64,000 bases of DNA from Marinomonas flavescens (GCF_004352835.1 NZ_SJSB01000006.1:149509-213508), one strand, 5' to 3'. Counted from the stretch's first letter, positions 25,552 to 35,338 are shown. Notes: generated by a model from the letters alone, not told the origin. Translations and numbers: made by a program.

Positions 25552-26854
25552 CCAACTAAAATATGTGGACTGGTTTCGCCACTCATCTCCTTATATTAAT
25601 GCCCATAGGGGAAAAACTTTTGTCATTTTGATTCCTGGCGAAGCGCTAGAAAGCGCTTATTTTTCAGGCATCATACACGACCTCACACTGCTAGATTCAC
25701 TGGGCATTCAGCTTGTATTAGTTCAAGGCGCTCGCCCACAAATTGATAAAATGCTAGCAAGTAGAGAACACCCTAGTACTTTCGAAGCAGGTTATCGCAT
25801 AACGCCTCAAGATCAATTGATGGACATAATACAAGCATCTGCGGCGGTAAGAGTCCAACTTGAAGCTCAGCTATCCATGGGCCTTTCTAATACCCCTATG
25901 GCAGGCGCTCGACTAAAAGTGTGCAGTGGTAATTATGTTATTGCTCGTCCACTCGGTGTGGTCAATGGCATTGATTATGGGCACTCTGGAGAAGTTCGCC
26001 GTATCGATTCTGATGCGATTTTTAGACTGCTCGAAGATGACAACATGGTGCTGTTACCCCACTTAGGGTTTTCACCCACTGGTGAAGTCTTTAACTTGAA
26101 AGGAGAAGAAGTTGCCATTCAAGCGGCAGTACAACTAAAAGCCGATAAACTGATCATTTTTACTGAAGAAGAAGGTATTTTCGATCAATCTGGCGAACTT
26201 TATTCAGAATTACTAACGCACGATGCTGACATTATTTTAAACGGTAAAACACTGAATAAAATCACTCATGCCGCATTGGAAGCTTGTGTTTCAGCCGTTC
26301 GTCAGCATGTGCCCCGTGCTCATATCATTTCTTTTAATGAAAATGGTGGACTAATACAAGAGCTATTCAGTCGCGAGGGTGCTGGCACCATGATTGACGA
26401 AGACAGCTACGAGCAGCTTCGCCCTGCCCATATTGATGACGTCGGCGGTATGATGGCGCTATTGGCACCATTGGAAGAAAAAGGTGTTTTAGTACGTCGC
26501 TCACGAGAGCTGCTGGAAAATGAAGTCGATCGCTTTATTGTTATTGAACGAGACGGTGCTATCGTTGCCTGTGCCGCGATTTATCCTTTCGAACAAGAGC
26601 ATTCAGGAGAGCTAGCTTGCTTAGCGGTTTCACCAGACTACCGTGGCTCTAATAGAGGTGATCGTTTGTTAAAAGGCATCGAACAGGCTGCTAAAAATCT
26701 TCATTTAGAAACCGTCTTTTTATTAACGACTCGAACAGCCCATTGGTTTATAGAACGCGGATTTAGTGAAACATCTCTGTCTAGTTTGCCCGCTAAGAAG
26801 CAAGCACTTTACAACTACCAACGTAATTCAAAAATCTTCTCTAAACAGCTCTAA
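25544..26854 (+). CDS. argA: N-acetylglutamate synthase
   Basis: From GTG 25544 (MSDQLKYVDWFRHSSPYINA) this is a 436-residue classical ArgA: an amino acid kinase-like domain (residues about 1-285, with LVLVQGARPQID) that holds the arginine feedback site, and a GNAT acetyltransferase domain (about 290-436, with CLAVSPDYRGSNRGDRLLKG). It acetylates glutamate, the committed step of arginine synthesis. GAGGAA at 25534-25539 favours the GTG over the ATG at 25532. It overlaps argE by 8 bp. Confidence 0.93.
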   Translation: MSDQLKYVDWFRHSSPYINAHRGKTFVILIPGEALESAYFSGIIHDLTLLDSLGIQLVLVQGARPQIDKMLASREHPSTFEAGYRITPQDQLMDIIQASAAVRVQLEAQLSMGLSNTPMAGARLKVCSGNYVIARPLGVVNGIDYGHSGEVRRIDSDAIFRLLEDDNMVLLPHLGFSPTGEVFNLKGEEVAIQAAVQLKADKLIIFTEEEGIFDQSGELYSELLTHDADIILNGKTLNKITHAALEACVSAVRQHVPRAHIISFNENGGLIQELFSREGAGTMIDEDSYEQLRPAHIDDVGGMMALLAPLEEKGVLVRRSRELLENEVDRFIVIERDGAIVACAAIYPFEQEHSGELACLAVSPDYRGSNRGDRLLKGIEQAAKNLHLETVFLLTTRTAHWFIERGFSETSLSSLPAKKQALYNYQRNSKIFSKQL

Positions 26855-26892
26855 TTAAAAGCGGTAGCAAAGAAGTAAAATATAACCATAAG

Positions 26893-26916
26893 CGGCCTTA
26901 ACAAGGCCGTTTTTTT
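26893..26916 (+). terminator. Terminator after argA
   Basis: Stem CGGCCTT (26893-26899) with AAGGCCG (26903-26909), 3-nt loop, then T7 (26910-26916). Confidence 0.92.
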
Positions 26917-26923
26917 AATCTAT

Positions 26924-26962
26924 AAAAAAGCCTCTGTTCGCATTAACAAACAGAGGCTTTTT
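26924..26962. terminator. Terminator for the algU-mucD operon
   Basis: Stem GCCTCTGTT (26930-26938) with AACAGAGGC (26949-26957); A6 on the left gives the U-tract for minus-strand transcripts leaving mucD, and T5 on the right works for argA read-through. Confidence 0.9.
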
Positions 26963-26986
26963 AGCATTTAGGCAAGACACTACAAA

Positions 26987-28405
26987 TTATTTAGTAATCT
27001 TGAATGGAATAAACATTGGGTAGCCATCGCGAATAACACGCATTGGTACAGAACGATCATTAGGCACTTTCTTCGCAATTTCTGAGAAGTTTGCCGCGCC
27101 CTTAATATGCTGACCATTTAGCATGGTAATCACATCACCTTTTGCAAGACCATTTCGAGAAGCGACACCACCAATTACACGCTCAACAACAACACCACCT
27201 TTGATATCCAGTTGTTTTGCTAAATCAGCAGGCAAATTACCGACGATCATACCTAAACGGCTTTGATCTTCTTTCTTCTGGGCCAAAGACTTTTGATTGT
27301 TAGGACGAGTTTCTAGCGTCAAAGGAATCGTTTTGTCTTTTCCATCTCGGAAGACTTCTACATCAACTTTATCACCGGCTTTCATTTGACCAACAATGTA
27401 AGGAAGCTCACCTGAGTGATTAATATCCTTACCATTAAATGCCAAGATAATATCGCCTGATTTCAACCCTGCTTTCTCTGCTGGAGATTTCGGCATAACA
27501 CGGCTAATTAAAGCACCATGCGGACGTTTTAGGCCAAATGATTCAGCTAAGTCATTATTCACATCTTGAATCAACACACCTAACCAAGCACGAGACACTT
27601 TACCGCTCGCTTTTAATTGCTTAACAACAGACATGGCAACGTTTGTTGGGATCGCAAAAGAAACCCCCATAAAACCACCAGAGCGAGTGTAAATTTGTGA
27701 GTTAATACCAACAACTTCACCATTCAAATCAAATAAAGGACCACCTGAGTTACCAGGATTAATCGCTACATCTGTTTGAATAAATGGCACATAATTATCA
27801 GAAGGTAAGTTACGTCCTGTTGCACTGACAATACCTGCGGTTACCGTATGGTCAAAACCAAATGGCGAGCCTATTGCTAGCACCCACTGACCCGCTTTCA
27901 GCTTATCTGAATCCCCCATTTTCACGGTAGGAAGGTCTTTCGCATCAATTTTAAGTAAAGCCAAATCGGTACGGCTGTCAGTACCAACGACTTTAGCCGT
28001 GTACTCACGACGGTCATTTAAACTAACGTGAATAACATCAGCACCCTTAACAACATGGTTGTTGGTTAAAATGTAACCATCTGAAGATATAATGAAACCC
28101 GACCCTAAAGAGCTTCTTTCACTTTCTTCTGGTGCTTGTGAATTTCCACCATTAAAAGGCTGTTGGCCAAAAAAGTGACGGAAAAACTCATTTAATTCTT
28201 TGCTATTTTGTCCAATCTGCGGATTACCGTCTTCTGCTACGGCTTTGGTTTTTACCATTTGCTCAGTACTGATATTGACGACAGCAGGCGATGCCTTTTC
28301 CACCAACTTAGTAAAATCAGGAAGTTCAGCAGCGTTGGCGAACATAGAAAACATCATAAAAACACTGACGGCCCCTATGTTTATTTGCTTAAGCAATCTG
28401 TTCAT
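26987..28405 (-). CDS. mucD: Periplasmic serine protease, DegP/MucD family
   Basis: A 472-residue Do-family HtrA protease. It has a signal peptide ending around FANAAE. The catalytic triad is His in ILTNNHVVKGADV, Asp in DSRTDLALLKI and Ser in NPGNSGGPLFD. Two PDZ domains follow (VMPKSPAEKAGLKSGDIILAF and VVERVIGGVASRNGLAKGDVI). It degrades misfolded envelope proteins. As the last gene of the algU-mucABC cluster it matches mucD of Pseudomonas. It is 60 bp downstream of mucC. Confidence 0.94.
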   Translation of the reverse strand: MNRLLKQINIGAVSVFMMFSMFANAAELPDFTKLVEKASPAVVNISTEQMVKTKAVAEDGNPQIGQNSKELNEFFRHFFGQQPFNGGNSQAPEESERSSLGSGFIISSDGYILTNNHVVKGADVIHVSLNDRREYTAKVVGTDSRTDLALLKIDAKDLPTVKMGDSDKLKAGQWVLAIGSPFGFDHTVTAGIVSATGRNLPSDNYVPFIQTDVAINPGNSGGPLFDLNGEVVGINSQIYTRSGGFMGVSFAIPTNVAMSVVKQLKASGKVSRAWLGVLIQDVNNDLAESFGLKRPHGALISRVMPKSPAEKAGLKSGDIILAFNGKDINHSGELPYIVGQMKAGDKVDVEVFRDGKDKTIPLTLETRPNNQKSLAQKKEDQSRLGMIVGNLPADLAKQLDIKGGVVVERVIGGVASRNGLAKGDVITMLNGQHIKGAANFSEIAKKVPNDRSVPMRVIRDGYPMFIPFKITK

Positions 28406-28465
28406 TGACTAGTCTCCTTAAGACGTATCAAGCTTTGTATTGTACTAAATGAAGGTTTTTAAGGT

Positions 28466-28933
28466 TCAGGGAGTAAAGACTAAAGGAATTTGGTTTCCCT
28501 GAGTGGGTGAAATTCGTAAAATTTTGGGATAAAAATCGGGGTTATTCTCTTCTTTCTGTGATTTTTTCTTTGCTAACCAGAGTCCTGAAAGAAGACCAAC
28601 TAACGATAAAACAACAGATTCGCCGTTACTAGCGTGCCAAAGAGAAGGAAGTGTTGCACCTCCTACCAAGCCTAATAAAGGAACGAGATACACCCACAAA
28701 GAAGCTTGCAGCAAGGTATCTTCAGGGATACCAATGATTACTTTTTGGCCGACTTCAACATCGAAGGTGTCAATTGCTTTCATTCGCATACGATTACTAG
28801 CAGACACTTGAGCAATAGCATGATGCCCGCAACCGTGTCTTGCACGACAAGAGGTGCAACTACTGGTTCGTATGGTTTCTACGTCGGCAAAACCTTTCTC
28901 AGTCGAAAGTACGGTACCGGATTCTTCAATCAT
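28466..28933 (-). CDS. mucC: Sigma-E operon membrane protein RseC/MucC
   Basis: A 155-residue RseC/MucC-family protein. The N-terminal region has a Cys cluster (TSSCTSCRARHGCGH), followed by two membrane segments around residues 75-120 (ASLWVYLVPLLGLVGG and VLSLVGLLSGLWLA). RseC is linked to fine control of sigma-E and to reduction of SoxR in E. coli. It overlaps the end of mucB by 4 bp (ATGA), so translation is coupled. Confidence 0.88.
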   Translation of the reverse strand: MIEESGTVLSTEKGFADVETIRTSSCTSCRARHGCGHHAIAQVSASNRMRMKAIDTFDVEVGQKVIIGIPEDTLLQASLWVYLVPLLGLVGGATLPSLWHASNGESVVLSLVGLLSGLWLAKKKSQKEENNPDFYPKILRISPTQGNQIPLVFTP

Positions 28934-29898
28934 AATTCTGCCTTTGGCATAAATACGGACATAAGTTTTTCTATGGTCACTTCAGGAACCTCTCCAACCA
29001 TAGTAACCAAGTACAGTTGCTTACCAACTTTAATCGTTTTTTCACCCGCAACTGTCGCATTCATAGATAAATAAGACGTCGCTTTTTCCTTCTTAACTGG
29101 CTCGACGAAAATAGAAATAGTCGCCATGCCATCGGATAATAGCAACATGCTCGTACCATGATTCAATGCTCTTGCCTCTGGCCAAACCAAAGAGAAGCCA
29201 TCAGGCAACCAATCAAATTTCCAATGACTCTTAATGCGCCTCGGTTTAGGCTCGACCATTTTCTTCAAGTACGACTCTTTCTTGGGGATAAAATCTCCCT
29301 CTTTCAAGTCTGGTGTAAAGTTTACCGAGGTAAATTGTATTCTGTCGAGCAAGGTGCCACTTTGATCAATCACATCGTGTTTTAATAAAAAGCTATTTTG
29401 TTTATCAAGCCAAATTTCGTGAGAATAACGGTACTGATCTTTAGGAATTAGACGAATATTAAACGCTTCACGGCCAGCGATGCGTCCCATCTCTGGTCTT
29501 ATAACAAAGTTATAACCTAATTTTAAGCGCTCACTATCCAGCCCTATAAAGCGCTTAAATGGTGTACTGGATACAATATGCTTATCAGCGATGGCTTCAT
29601 TAGGGTAAACACAGATAACCGTATTATCGACTCGAATAACTTGTATTTTATTGCCATCTAGATCAACAAGGCTTTCGTATTCCTTGCCATCTCTAAGTTC
29701 ATGCTTCACTCGCATGCTATTTATTCGAGTATCTTCAGAATGTATAAAAACACCGTCATAATCCAGTTGAGAAAAAGATTGAGACATTTCTCTTAGCAAC
29801 TGAACTGCATCAGGCTTGATTTCTGCCGAATGACCAAAAGGTGACAGCAGTATCCCCAACATCAGTAAGTAAACTCGTAACAACACGGACAACTTCAT
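28930..29898 (-). CDS. mucB: Sigma-E regulatory protein MucB/RseB
   Basis: A 322-residue periplasmic protein starting MKLSVLLRVYLLMLGIL at ATG 29898, with a signal peptide ending near GHSAE. The MucB/RseB N-domain (lipoprotein-carrier-like) shows LDYDGVFIHSEDTRINSM and VRHELRDGKEYE-like features; the C-domain contains PDGFSLVWPEA and LLLSDGMATISIFVEP. It binds the periplasmic part of the anti-sigma factor and shields it from DegS-type cleavage. A longer start at 29931 would overlap mucA and break the signal peptide. Confidence 0.9.
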   Translation of the reverse strand: MKLSVLLRVYLLMLGILLSPFGHSAEIKPDAVQLLREMSQSFSQLDYDGVFIHSEDTRINSMRVKHELRDGKEYESLVDLDGNKIQVIRVDNTVICVYPNEAIADKHIVSSTPFKRFIGLDSERLKLGYNFVIRPEMGRIAGREAFNIRLIPKDQYRYSHEIWLDKQNSFLLKHDVIDQSGTLLDRIQFTSVNFTPDLKEGDFIPKKESYLKKMVEPKPRRIKSHWKFDWLPDGFSLVWPEARALNHGTSMLLLSDGMATISIFVEPVKKEKATSYLSMNATVAGEKTIKVGKQLYLVTMVGEVPEVTIEKLMSVFMPKAEL

Positions 29899-29902
29899 GT
29901 CT

Positions 29903-30514
29903 TTACTCTTTTTTTGTCGGATAGCTAGCAATACGCGCCATCGGAATCATACCCTGACCCGCTGTCATCGTTGCTTGCTCGGCATGCTGACGTAAATAAT
30001 TTTTCAACCGTAGATTATCAGCGTCCATTGGTTGTTTTTTCAAATCAGATAACGACGCTACATGAGTGTGTAAGTTGTTAGGTGTCGTTTTTGCAGCTAA
30101 AGCCGTAGTACTAGTCGAGCCGGTATCTAAGATAAGATCACCACCTAATACAACAACAAAAGCCACACTTGCCGCAATCGCGAAGCCAGCCCACAACGGA
30201 CGCTTCTTCGGTATTATCTTTTCTTCTAACATGGGCATCAATGCCACTACGTTATTAGCAGGTGATTGATGCACCTCTTCGTCTAATTGAAGACTCACTC
30301 GTTCGGCAAAATTAAAACCATGATCAATTTCAGCTTCAGAACCTGAGTCTTTACGTAACGATTGCTGAATTAGATGAAAGGCTTCCATTTGCTTATTTAG
30401 CTCAGCAGAATCCTGTTTCAACAAATCATGAAGATCTTGTTCATTTGCCTCATCATCAAACATCGCAGATAGGCTTTCTAAAACCGCTTGTTTACTATCA
30501 TTAGAGGTTGTCAT
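29903..30514 (-). CDS. mucA: Anti-sigma-E factor MucA/RseA
   Basis: A 203-residue single-span protein. The cytoplasmic N-domain (LESLSAMFDDEANEQDLHDLL) binds the sigma factor; a membrane helix lies at about 105-125 (WAGFAIAASVAFVVVLGGDL) and the rest is periplasmic. It holds RpoE at the membrane until stress triggers cleavage. It overlaps the rpoE stop by 4 bp. The ordering and the overlaps are classical. Confidence 0.92.
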   Translation of the reverse strand: MTTSNDSKQAVLESLSAMFDDEANEQDLHDLLKQDSAELNKQMEAFHLIQQSLRKDSGSEAEIDHGFNFAERVSLQLDEEVHQSPANNVVALMPMLEEKIIPKKRPLWAGFAIAASVAFVVVLGGDLILDTGSTSTTALAAKTTPNNLHTHVASLSDLKKQPMDADNLRLKNYLRQHAEQATMTAGQGMIPMARIASYPTKKE

Positions 30515-31110
30515 AGGTCATTTCCTCCATCCATAAATGGACGTATTTGTTTTTCCACGGCTTCACGTGCGCGGAAAATCCTTGATCGAACGGTCCCAAC
30601 GGGACAATCCATTATCTGTGAAATATCTTCGTAACTAAGTCCATCAAATTCTCTTAAACTCAACGCACCACGAAGCTCTTCAGGAAGTGCACGAATGGCT
30701 TCATGGATCGCGCTTTCGAGACGATCTCTGTTTAAAATGGCATCAGGCGTAGTAGAATCTAGTAACGCATCATGAACACTAAAGGCTTCATCGTTATCCA
30801 ATTCAACATCTGACCCTGGCGGACGACGAGAGCGACTCACCAAATAATTTTTTGCTGTGTTAACCGCAATACGATAAAGCCAAGTATAAAAAGCACTGTC
30901 TCCTCGAAAGGAGTGGATGGCACGATACGCTTTTATAAAGCTGTCTTGAGCGACATCCAGAACTTCATGTTTATCTTGAACATAACGACCAATCAGCCCA
31001 ATGACCTTGTATTGATATTTTAGAACCAACAAATCAAAGGCTTTTTTATCGCCTTGTTGGACTTTTTTAACTAACGCCTGATCTGAAGACGTTTCGGGCT
31101 GCATAGGCAC
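30511..31110 (-). CDS. rpoE: ECF sigma factor RpoE/AlgU
   Basis: A 199-residue ECF sigma factor. Region 2 contains YQYKVIGLIGRYVQDKHEVL and DVAQDSFIKAYRAIHSFRGD; region 4 contains LSYEDISQIMDCPVGTVRSR. It directs the envelope stress regulon and, in Pseudomonas, alginate genes. A sigma-E type promoter upstream suggests self-control. It is divergent from nadB, as in P. aeruginosa and E. coli. Confidence 0.95.
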   Translation of the reverse strand: MPMQPETSSDQALVKKVQQGDKKAFDLLVLKYQYKVIGLIGRYVQDKHEVLDVAQDSFIKAYRAIHSFRGDSAFYTWLYRIAVNTAKNYLVSRSRRPPGSDVELDNDEAFSVHDALLDSTTPDAILNRDRLESAIHEAIRALPEELRGALSLREFDGLSYEDISQIMDCPVGTVRSRIFRAREAVEKQIRPFMDGGNDL

Positions 31111-31155
31111 CTCTTAATAAACCTCATTGACGCGCCTGTGCTGCTTATTCACTAA

Positions 31156-31183
31156 GAAGACAACGAGACACAAAGCGAGTTCC
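31156..31183 (-). promoter_or_regulatory. Candidate sigma-E promoter of rpoE
   Basis: On the minus strand GGAACTC (31177-31183) is followed after 16 nt by TCTTC (31156-31160). The -35 is close to the sigma-E consensus GGAACTT and the -10 partly fits TCTGA. Distance to the rpoE ATG is about 45 bp. Confidence 0.55.
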
Positions 31184-31317
31184 CATAAATGTTATAGAGA
31201 CTTTATATTTTCACAGGGTACAGATTTTTGAGAAAAAAATGTATCTTCAAAAATTGTTCACTATTTCACAATAACAATAGTAACATTAATACTTTAGACA
31301 TGAATCAGATCAATATT

Positions 31318-32913
31318 ATGAGCCGTCACTTTAAACACGATATCGTCATCATTGGGGCCGGTGCTGCTGGGCTGACCTTAGCACTAGAACTTGCCAACAC
31401 TCACAGTGTCGCTATTTTAACAAAAGCAGACATTCGAGAAGGCTCGACACTTTATGCCCAGGGTGGTGTGGCGGCGGTGCTTTCAGACGAAGATACGATC
31501 GAATCTCACATTGAAGACACCATAGATGCAGGTGTCGAACTAGGTGATCCCGATGCCATTCGGTTTACGGTAGAGCACTCTAAAGAAAGTATTAATTGGC
31601 TCATTGAGCAAGGTGTGCCTTTTACCCGCTATGGAGAAAGCGAAAATTACCACTTAACAAAAGAAGGTGGTCATAGTCATCGTCGAATTATTCATAGCGC
31701 TGATGCAACAGGTTTAGCCATCTCTAAGACGATGATTAAAAATGCCATCAATCACCCTAACATCACCTTTTTTCCAGACCGAGTGGCAATAGACCTTGTT
31801 ACGACTCAAAAACTTGGCTTAGCAGGTGACAACAGAGTCGTTGGCGTTTACGCCCTTAATCTGGACGATGATGTTATTGAGGTGTTCCAAGGGCAATCCG
31901 TTTCCTTAGCCTGTGGAGGAAGCAGTAAAGTTTATCTTTATACTAGTAATCCTGACACGGCATCAGGAGATGGCATAGCCATGGCTTGGCGTGCGGGCTG
32001 TCGCGTTGGCAATATGGAGTTCAATCAATTCCACCCTACTTGCCTATATGATGCCAAGGCTAAAACATTTCTTATCTCGGAAGCCGTGCGCGGTGAAGGT
32101 GGGAAGTTGTTGCTTCCTGATGGTTCACGGTTTATGCCAGAGTTTGATGAAAGAGCCGAATTAGCGCCTCGAGACATTGTCGCTCGTGCCATTGACCATG
32201 AAATGAAACGCTTGGGAATAGACCACGTTTTATTGGATATTTCCCATAAAGACGAAAGCTTCATTAAAGAACACTTTCCTACTATATATAAGCGCTGCTT
32301 AACCTATGGCCATGATATGACGAAGGACCCTATACCCGTTGTACCCGCTGCCCATTACACTTGCGGAGGGGTCGTAGTTGATCAACACGGAGCAACCGAT
32401 ATAAACAATCTTTATGCCATTGGAGAAACCGCCTATACAGGCCTCCATGGCGCTAACCGTTTGGCAAGTAATTCGCTACTTGAATGTATTGTTTACGCGC
32501 GTTCTGCGGCGCAACATATTCTTAATACCAAAACACACTATGAAGACATTTATATTCCTGATTGGGACGAAACAAAAGTAACCGATTCAGATGAAGACGT
32601 TGTCATTACACATAACTGGCAAGAACTGAGACGTTTCATGTGGGATTATGTCGGTATTGTGAGAACAGACAAGCGACTACTCAGAGCAAAACATCGAGTT
32701 GACCTTCTGCGTTCAGAAATTCAAGAGTTTTACAGTAACTACAAAGTGTCCAGTGATTTACTGGAACTGCGTAACTTAGCGGTTGTTGCTGATTTGATTA
32801 TTCGCTCTGCGATGTCTCGAAAAGAAAGTCGTGGTTTACATTTTACCTTGGACTACCCAAACAAAATGGAAAACAGCAAACCTACTATCCTAAGCCCAGA
32901 CACCACGGCTTAA
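31318..32913 (+). CDS. nadB: L-aspartate oxidase
   Basis: A 531-residue flavoprotein, the first enzyme of de novo NAD synthesis (aspartate to iminoaspartate). The FAD-binding motif [18 protein letters not shown] is at the N-terminus. Catalytic-region motifs are [31 protein letters not shown] and [21 protein letters not shown] choose the ATG at 31318 ([13 protein letters not shown]), which matches the start of known family members; no strong ribosome site is visible there, and 31300 is an alternative. Confidence 0.93.
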   Translation: MSRHFKHDIVIIGAGAAGLTLALELANTHSVAILTKADIREGSTLYAQGGVAAVLSDEDTIESHIEDTIDAGVELGDPDAIRFTVEHSKESINWLIEQGVPFTRYGESENYHLTKEGGHSHRRIIHSADATGLAISKTMIKNAINHPNITFFPDRVAIDLVTTQKLGLAGDNRVVGVYALNLDDDVIEVFQGQSVSLACGGSSKVYLYTSNPDTASGDGIAMAWRAGCRVGNMEFNQFHPTCLYDAKAKTFLISEAVRGEGGKLLLPDGSRFMPEFDERAELAPRDIVARAIDHEMKRLGIDHVLLDISHKDESFIKEHFPTIYKRCLTYGHDMTKDPIPVVPAAHYTCGGVVVDQHGATDINNLYAIGETAYTGLHGANRLASNSLLECIVYARSAAQHILNTKTHYEDIYIPDWDETKVTDSDEDVVITHNWQELRRFMWDYVGIVRTDKRLLRAKHRVDLLRSEIQEFYSNYKVSSDLLELRNLAVVADLIIRSAMSRKESRGLHFTLDYPNKMENSKPTILSPDTTA

Positions 32914-33357
32914 CTACTTTTTAGCGGTAACTTCGCTACGCTTCAGAATCTTTTGTTGCGCAGCGAAGGAACGCAGCACTCGATAATCGTGATAAGACAA
33001 ACTGTCTCGATAAATCACACGATAAGAAGGCCAAATACCGTCTTGCCAACGAGAACTCCCTCTCACTTTGGCAATCAACTGAACCCCATTTACTCGCACA
33101 AAATCTAATCGATAAGACTGGTCACCCTCTTGCCAATAAACACCCTTTTCATCAATGCCTACGCGTGGCATACCTAATTTGAGTCTTCGAGCAATAAAGT
33201 ACACAAACAAAAAGAAGACAAGCAAAAAAATGGTAATCCACAAGAAAGGGGGAAACCAAAATAGCCTCATTAAAAGAGCACAACACCCTGAAAATAATAA
33301 CCAGAGTGTTATGCCAATTAAAGAAGGTTTAAGTGCGGTAGTTTGCAGGCTGAACAC
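32914..33357 (-). CDS. YgfX-like inner membrane protein
   Basis: A 147-residue protein with two adjacent hydrophobic helices near residues 13-55 and a soluble C-terminal part (GIDEKGVYWQEGDQSYRLDF, and WPSYRVIYRDSLSYHDYRVLRSF). This form, and its position overlapping the 3' end of sdhE by 29 bp, match the YgfX (CptA) family. In E. coli YgfX has been reported as a partner of YgfY/SdhE that affects cytoskeleton polymerisation. The overlap means it is probably coupled to sdhE. It is convergent with nadB. Confidence 0.72.
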   Translation of the reverse strand: MFSLQTTALKPSLIGITLWLLFSGCCALLMRLFWFPPFLWITIFLLVFFLFVYFIARRLKLGMPRVGIDEKGVYWQEGDQSYRLDFVRVNGVQLIAKVRGSSRWQDGIWPSYRVIYRDSLSYHDYRVLRSFAAQQKILKRSEVTAKK

Positions 33358-33604
33358 GGGTCAGAATAATATCAACAATACGAGCAAAGTCTGGATCTTC
33401 TGGTACTTCTCTTTGCATAAACCATTCGAATAACTCTTGGTCTTCACAGGCTAGCAAGGTATTGAAACGCTGCTTATCTTCCTCATCTAGTGTTAAAAAC
33501 ACATCTTCCAAAAATGGTTCAAGAAGTACATCTAACTCCAACATACCTCGTCGACACTGCATTTTAAGACGCCTAAAGGCGATGGAGTCCGCTGTATCAC
33601 TCAT
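33329..33604 (-). CDS. sdhE: FAD assembly factor SdhE (YgfY)
   Basis: A 91-residue protein starting MSDTADSIAFRRLKMQCRRG at ATG 33604. The conserved RRGMLELD segment is the RGxxE region needed for flavinylation of succinate dehydrogenase, and LFEWFMQREVPEDPDF is typical of the C-terminal helix. It attaches FAD covalently to SdhA and FrdA. A longer start at 33649 has no support. Confidence 0.9.
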   Translation of the reverse strand: MSDTADSIAFRRLKMQCRRGMLELDVLLEPFLEDVFLTLDEEDKQRFNTLLACEDQELFEWFMQREVPEDPDFARIVDIILTRVQPANYRT

Positions 33605-33921
33605 TAAATTACCCTCTATAAGAATATCTTGATTATATCTATTTGCCACTGGACGGAAAACTGCTTATCAAGATTCCCTGATATTAATCACTAAAATGCC
33701 GTTACTTAAATACTCCACGAAAAGAACAACACCAACAAAAGAGTATTATTTTGACTCATTTTTTAACAATTTAATTAAAAAGAAACAAAATAGTACATTT
33801 ATTAGCCTTTTCCGTACTAGCGAGTCAATTCACATCTACCTATATTAATAGTCACTTGGTAGTCAATTTCCAAGACTAGGTATGAATATAAAAACAAAAG
33901 CCCCAAAATAGGGAAAACCTA
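33605..33921. promoter_or_regulatory. Intergenic region between sdhE and the polyol operon
   Basis: A 317-bp AT-rich gap between divergent units. It must hold the promoters of sdhE (minus) and mtlE (plus). I see no strong palindrome. GGGAAAACCTA before the ATG at 33922 is the likely ribosome site of mtlE. The AraC regulator encoded downstream probably acts here. Confidence 0.4.
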
Positions 33922-35241
33922 ATGAAAAGCCTTTCTAAAAATACCATTGCTTGCGCCGTGTCTTTAGCGACAGCGATAACAACAGCAAATGCCTTCGCCG
34001 ACACTCAAATTACAGTGGCTACCGTAAACAACGGCCACATGATTGAGATGCAGAAACTCACCCCAGACTTTGAAAAAGCCAACCCTGGTATAAAAGTAAA
34101 ATGGGTTACTTTAGAAGAAAGTGTATTACGCCAAAATGTCACACAAGACATCGCCAATAAAAGCGGTCTATACGATGTGATGACCATTGGTATGTACGAA
34201 GCGCCTATTTGGGGTCAACGTGGTTGGTTACAACCCATTGACGCCAGTGGTAGTTATGATGAAAAAGACATTCTTCCTTCTATTCGTAGCGGATTGTCTT
34301 ATAAAGGAACACTTTACGCAGCACCATTCTATGGCGAAAGCTCCATGGTTATGTACCGTAAAGACCTAGTAAAAGCAGCCGGTATGAAAATCAGCGATCA
34401 TGATAGCTGGGACCATATCCGCGATGTAGCAAAAGCCATTAACGACCCTAAAAAAGGTATTTATGGTATCTGCTTACGCGGTAAAGCTGGCTGGGGAGAT
34501 AACATGGCGCTTGTTACGACCATGGCAAACTCATTTGGCGGCCGCTGGTTTGACGAAAAATGGAAACCAGAAATCAACTCTCCTGAATGGAAAAAAGCAG
34601 TTAGCTTCTACGTTGATTTACTTGGAAAATATGGCCCTCCAGGTGCCAGTTCAAACAGTTTCAATGAAAACTTAGCCCTTTTCAACGAAGGCAAATGTGG
34701 TATCTGGATTGATGCAACCATTGCTGCGTCCTTCGTAACAGATCCTAAGCAAAGTAAAGTCGCTGATAAAGTAGCCTTTGCACAAACGCCATATGAAGTG
34801 ACTAAAAAAGGTTCTAACTGGTTATGGGCTTGGGCTCTAGCGGTACCGGTTGCGACCAAACATGAAGCGGCCGCGCAAAAATTTGTGCGCTGGGCGACCT
34901 CTAAAGACTACATAAAATTGGTTGCAAAAAACGAAGGCTGGGCCTCTGTCCCTACAGGCACTCGTGAAAGCACCTATGAAAACCCTAACTTCCAAAAAGC
35001 AGCGGTGTTTGCCAGTGCGGAGCTGAAAGCCATTAAATCAGCCGACCCTGAAGACAGCACACTAAAACCTTCCCCCTACGTAGGTGTCCAATTTGCCTCT
35101 ATCCCTGAGTTCCAAGCAATTGGTACGACAACAGGGCAAATGATTTCTGGAGCACTTGCTGGCGCAATGACTGTTGATCAAGCATTAAACAATGCTCAAA
35201 AAGCAGCAGAGCGTCAGATGCGTCAAGCAGGCTATTACTAG
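33922..35241 (+). CDS. mtlE: Polyol (mannitol/sorbitol/arabitol) ABC transporter, substrate-binding protein
   Basis: A 439-residue family 1 extracellular solute-binding protein. Signal peptide ends around TTANAFA. The polyol subfamily is recognised by VNNGHMIEMQKLTPDFEK, DVMTIGMYEAPIWGQRGWLQP, APFYGESSMVMYRKDL and GSNWLWAWALAVP. It delivers substrate to MtlFG. Position and family resemble mtlE of Pseudomonas fluorescens and smoE of Rhodobacter. The precise polyol cannot be told by reading. A strong hairpin follows its stop. Confidence 0.88.
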   Translation: MKSLSKNTIACAVSLATAITTANAFADTQITVATVNNGHMIEMQKLTPDFEKANPGIKVKWVTLEESVLRQNVTQDIANKSGLYDVMTIGMYEAPIWGQRGWLQPIDASGSYDEKDILPSIRSGLSYKGTLYAAPFYGESSMVMYRKDLVKAAGMKISDHDSWDHIRDVAKAINDPKKGIYGICLRGKAGWGDNMALVTTMANSFGGRWFDEKWKPEINSPEWKKAVSFYVDLLGKYGPPGASSNSFNENLALFNEGKCGIWIDATIAASFVTDPKQSKVADKVAFAQTPYEVTKKGSNWLWAWALAVPVATKHEAAAQKFVRWATSKDYIKLVAKNEGWASVPTGTRESTYENPNFQKAAVFASAELKAIKSADPEDSTLKPSPYVGVQFASIPEFQAIGTTTGQMISGALAGAMTVDQALNNAQKAAERQMRQAGYY

Positions 35242-35251
35242 CCTTCACTAG

Positions 35252-35283
35252 AAATAAGGTAGCGGACGACCGCTACCTTATTT
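35252..35283 (+). other. Strong intra-operon hairpin after mtlE
   Basis: A perfect 14-bp stem (35252-35265 with 35270-35283) with a 4-nt loop ACGA. No clear U-tract follows. It lies between the binding-protein gene and the permease genes, where such hairpins commonly protect the mtlE message and lower downstream expression. Confidence 0.8.
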
Positions 35284-35338
35284 ACTTATTGTGACCTGTC
35301 GCACGACGCCCTATTCATTATAATAAGAGATACTCACC

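Noticed and set aside
31228..31317. Upstream TTG start for nadB
   Set aside because: The added residues have no relation to NadB; known family members start just before the FAD motif.
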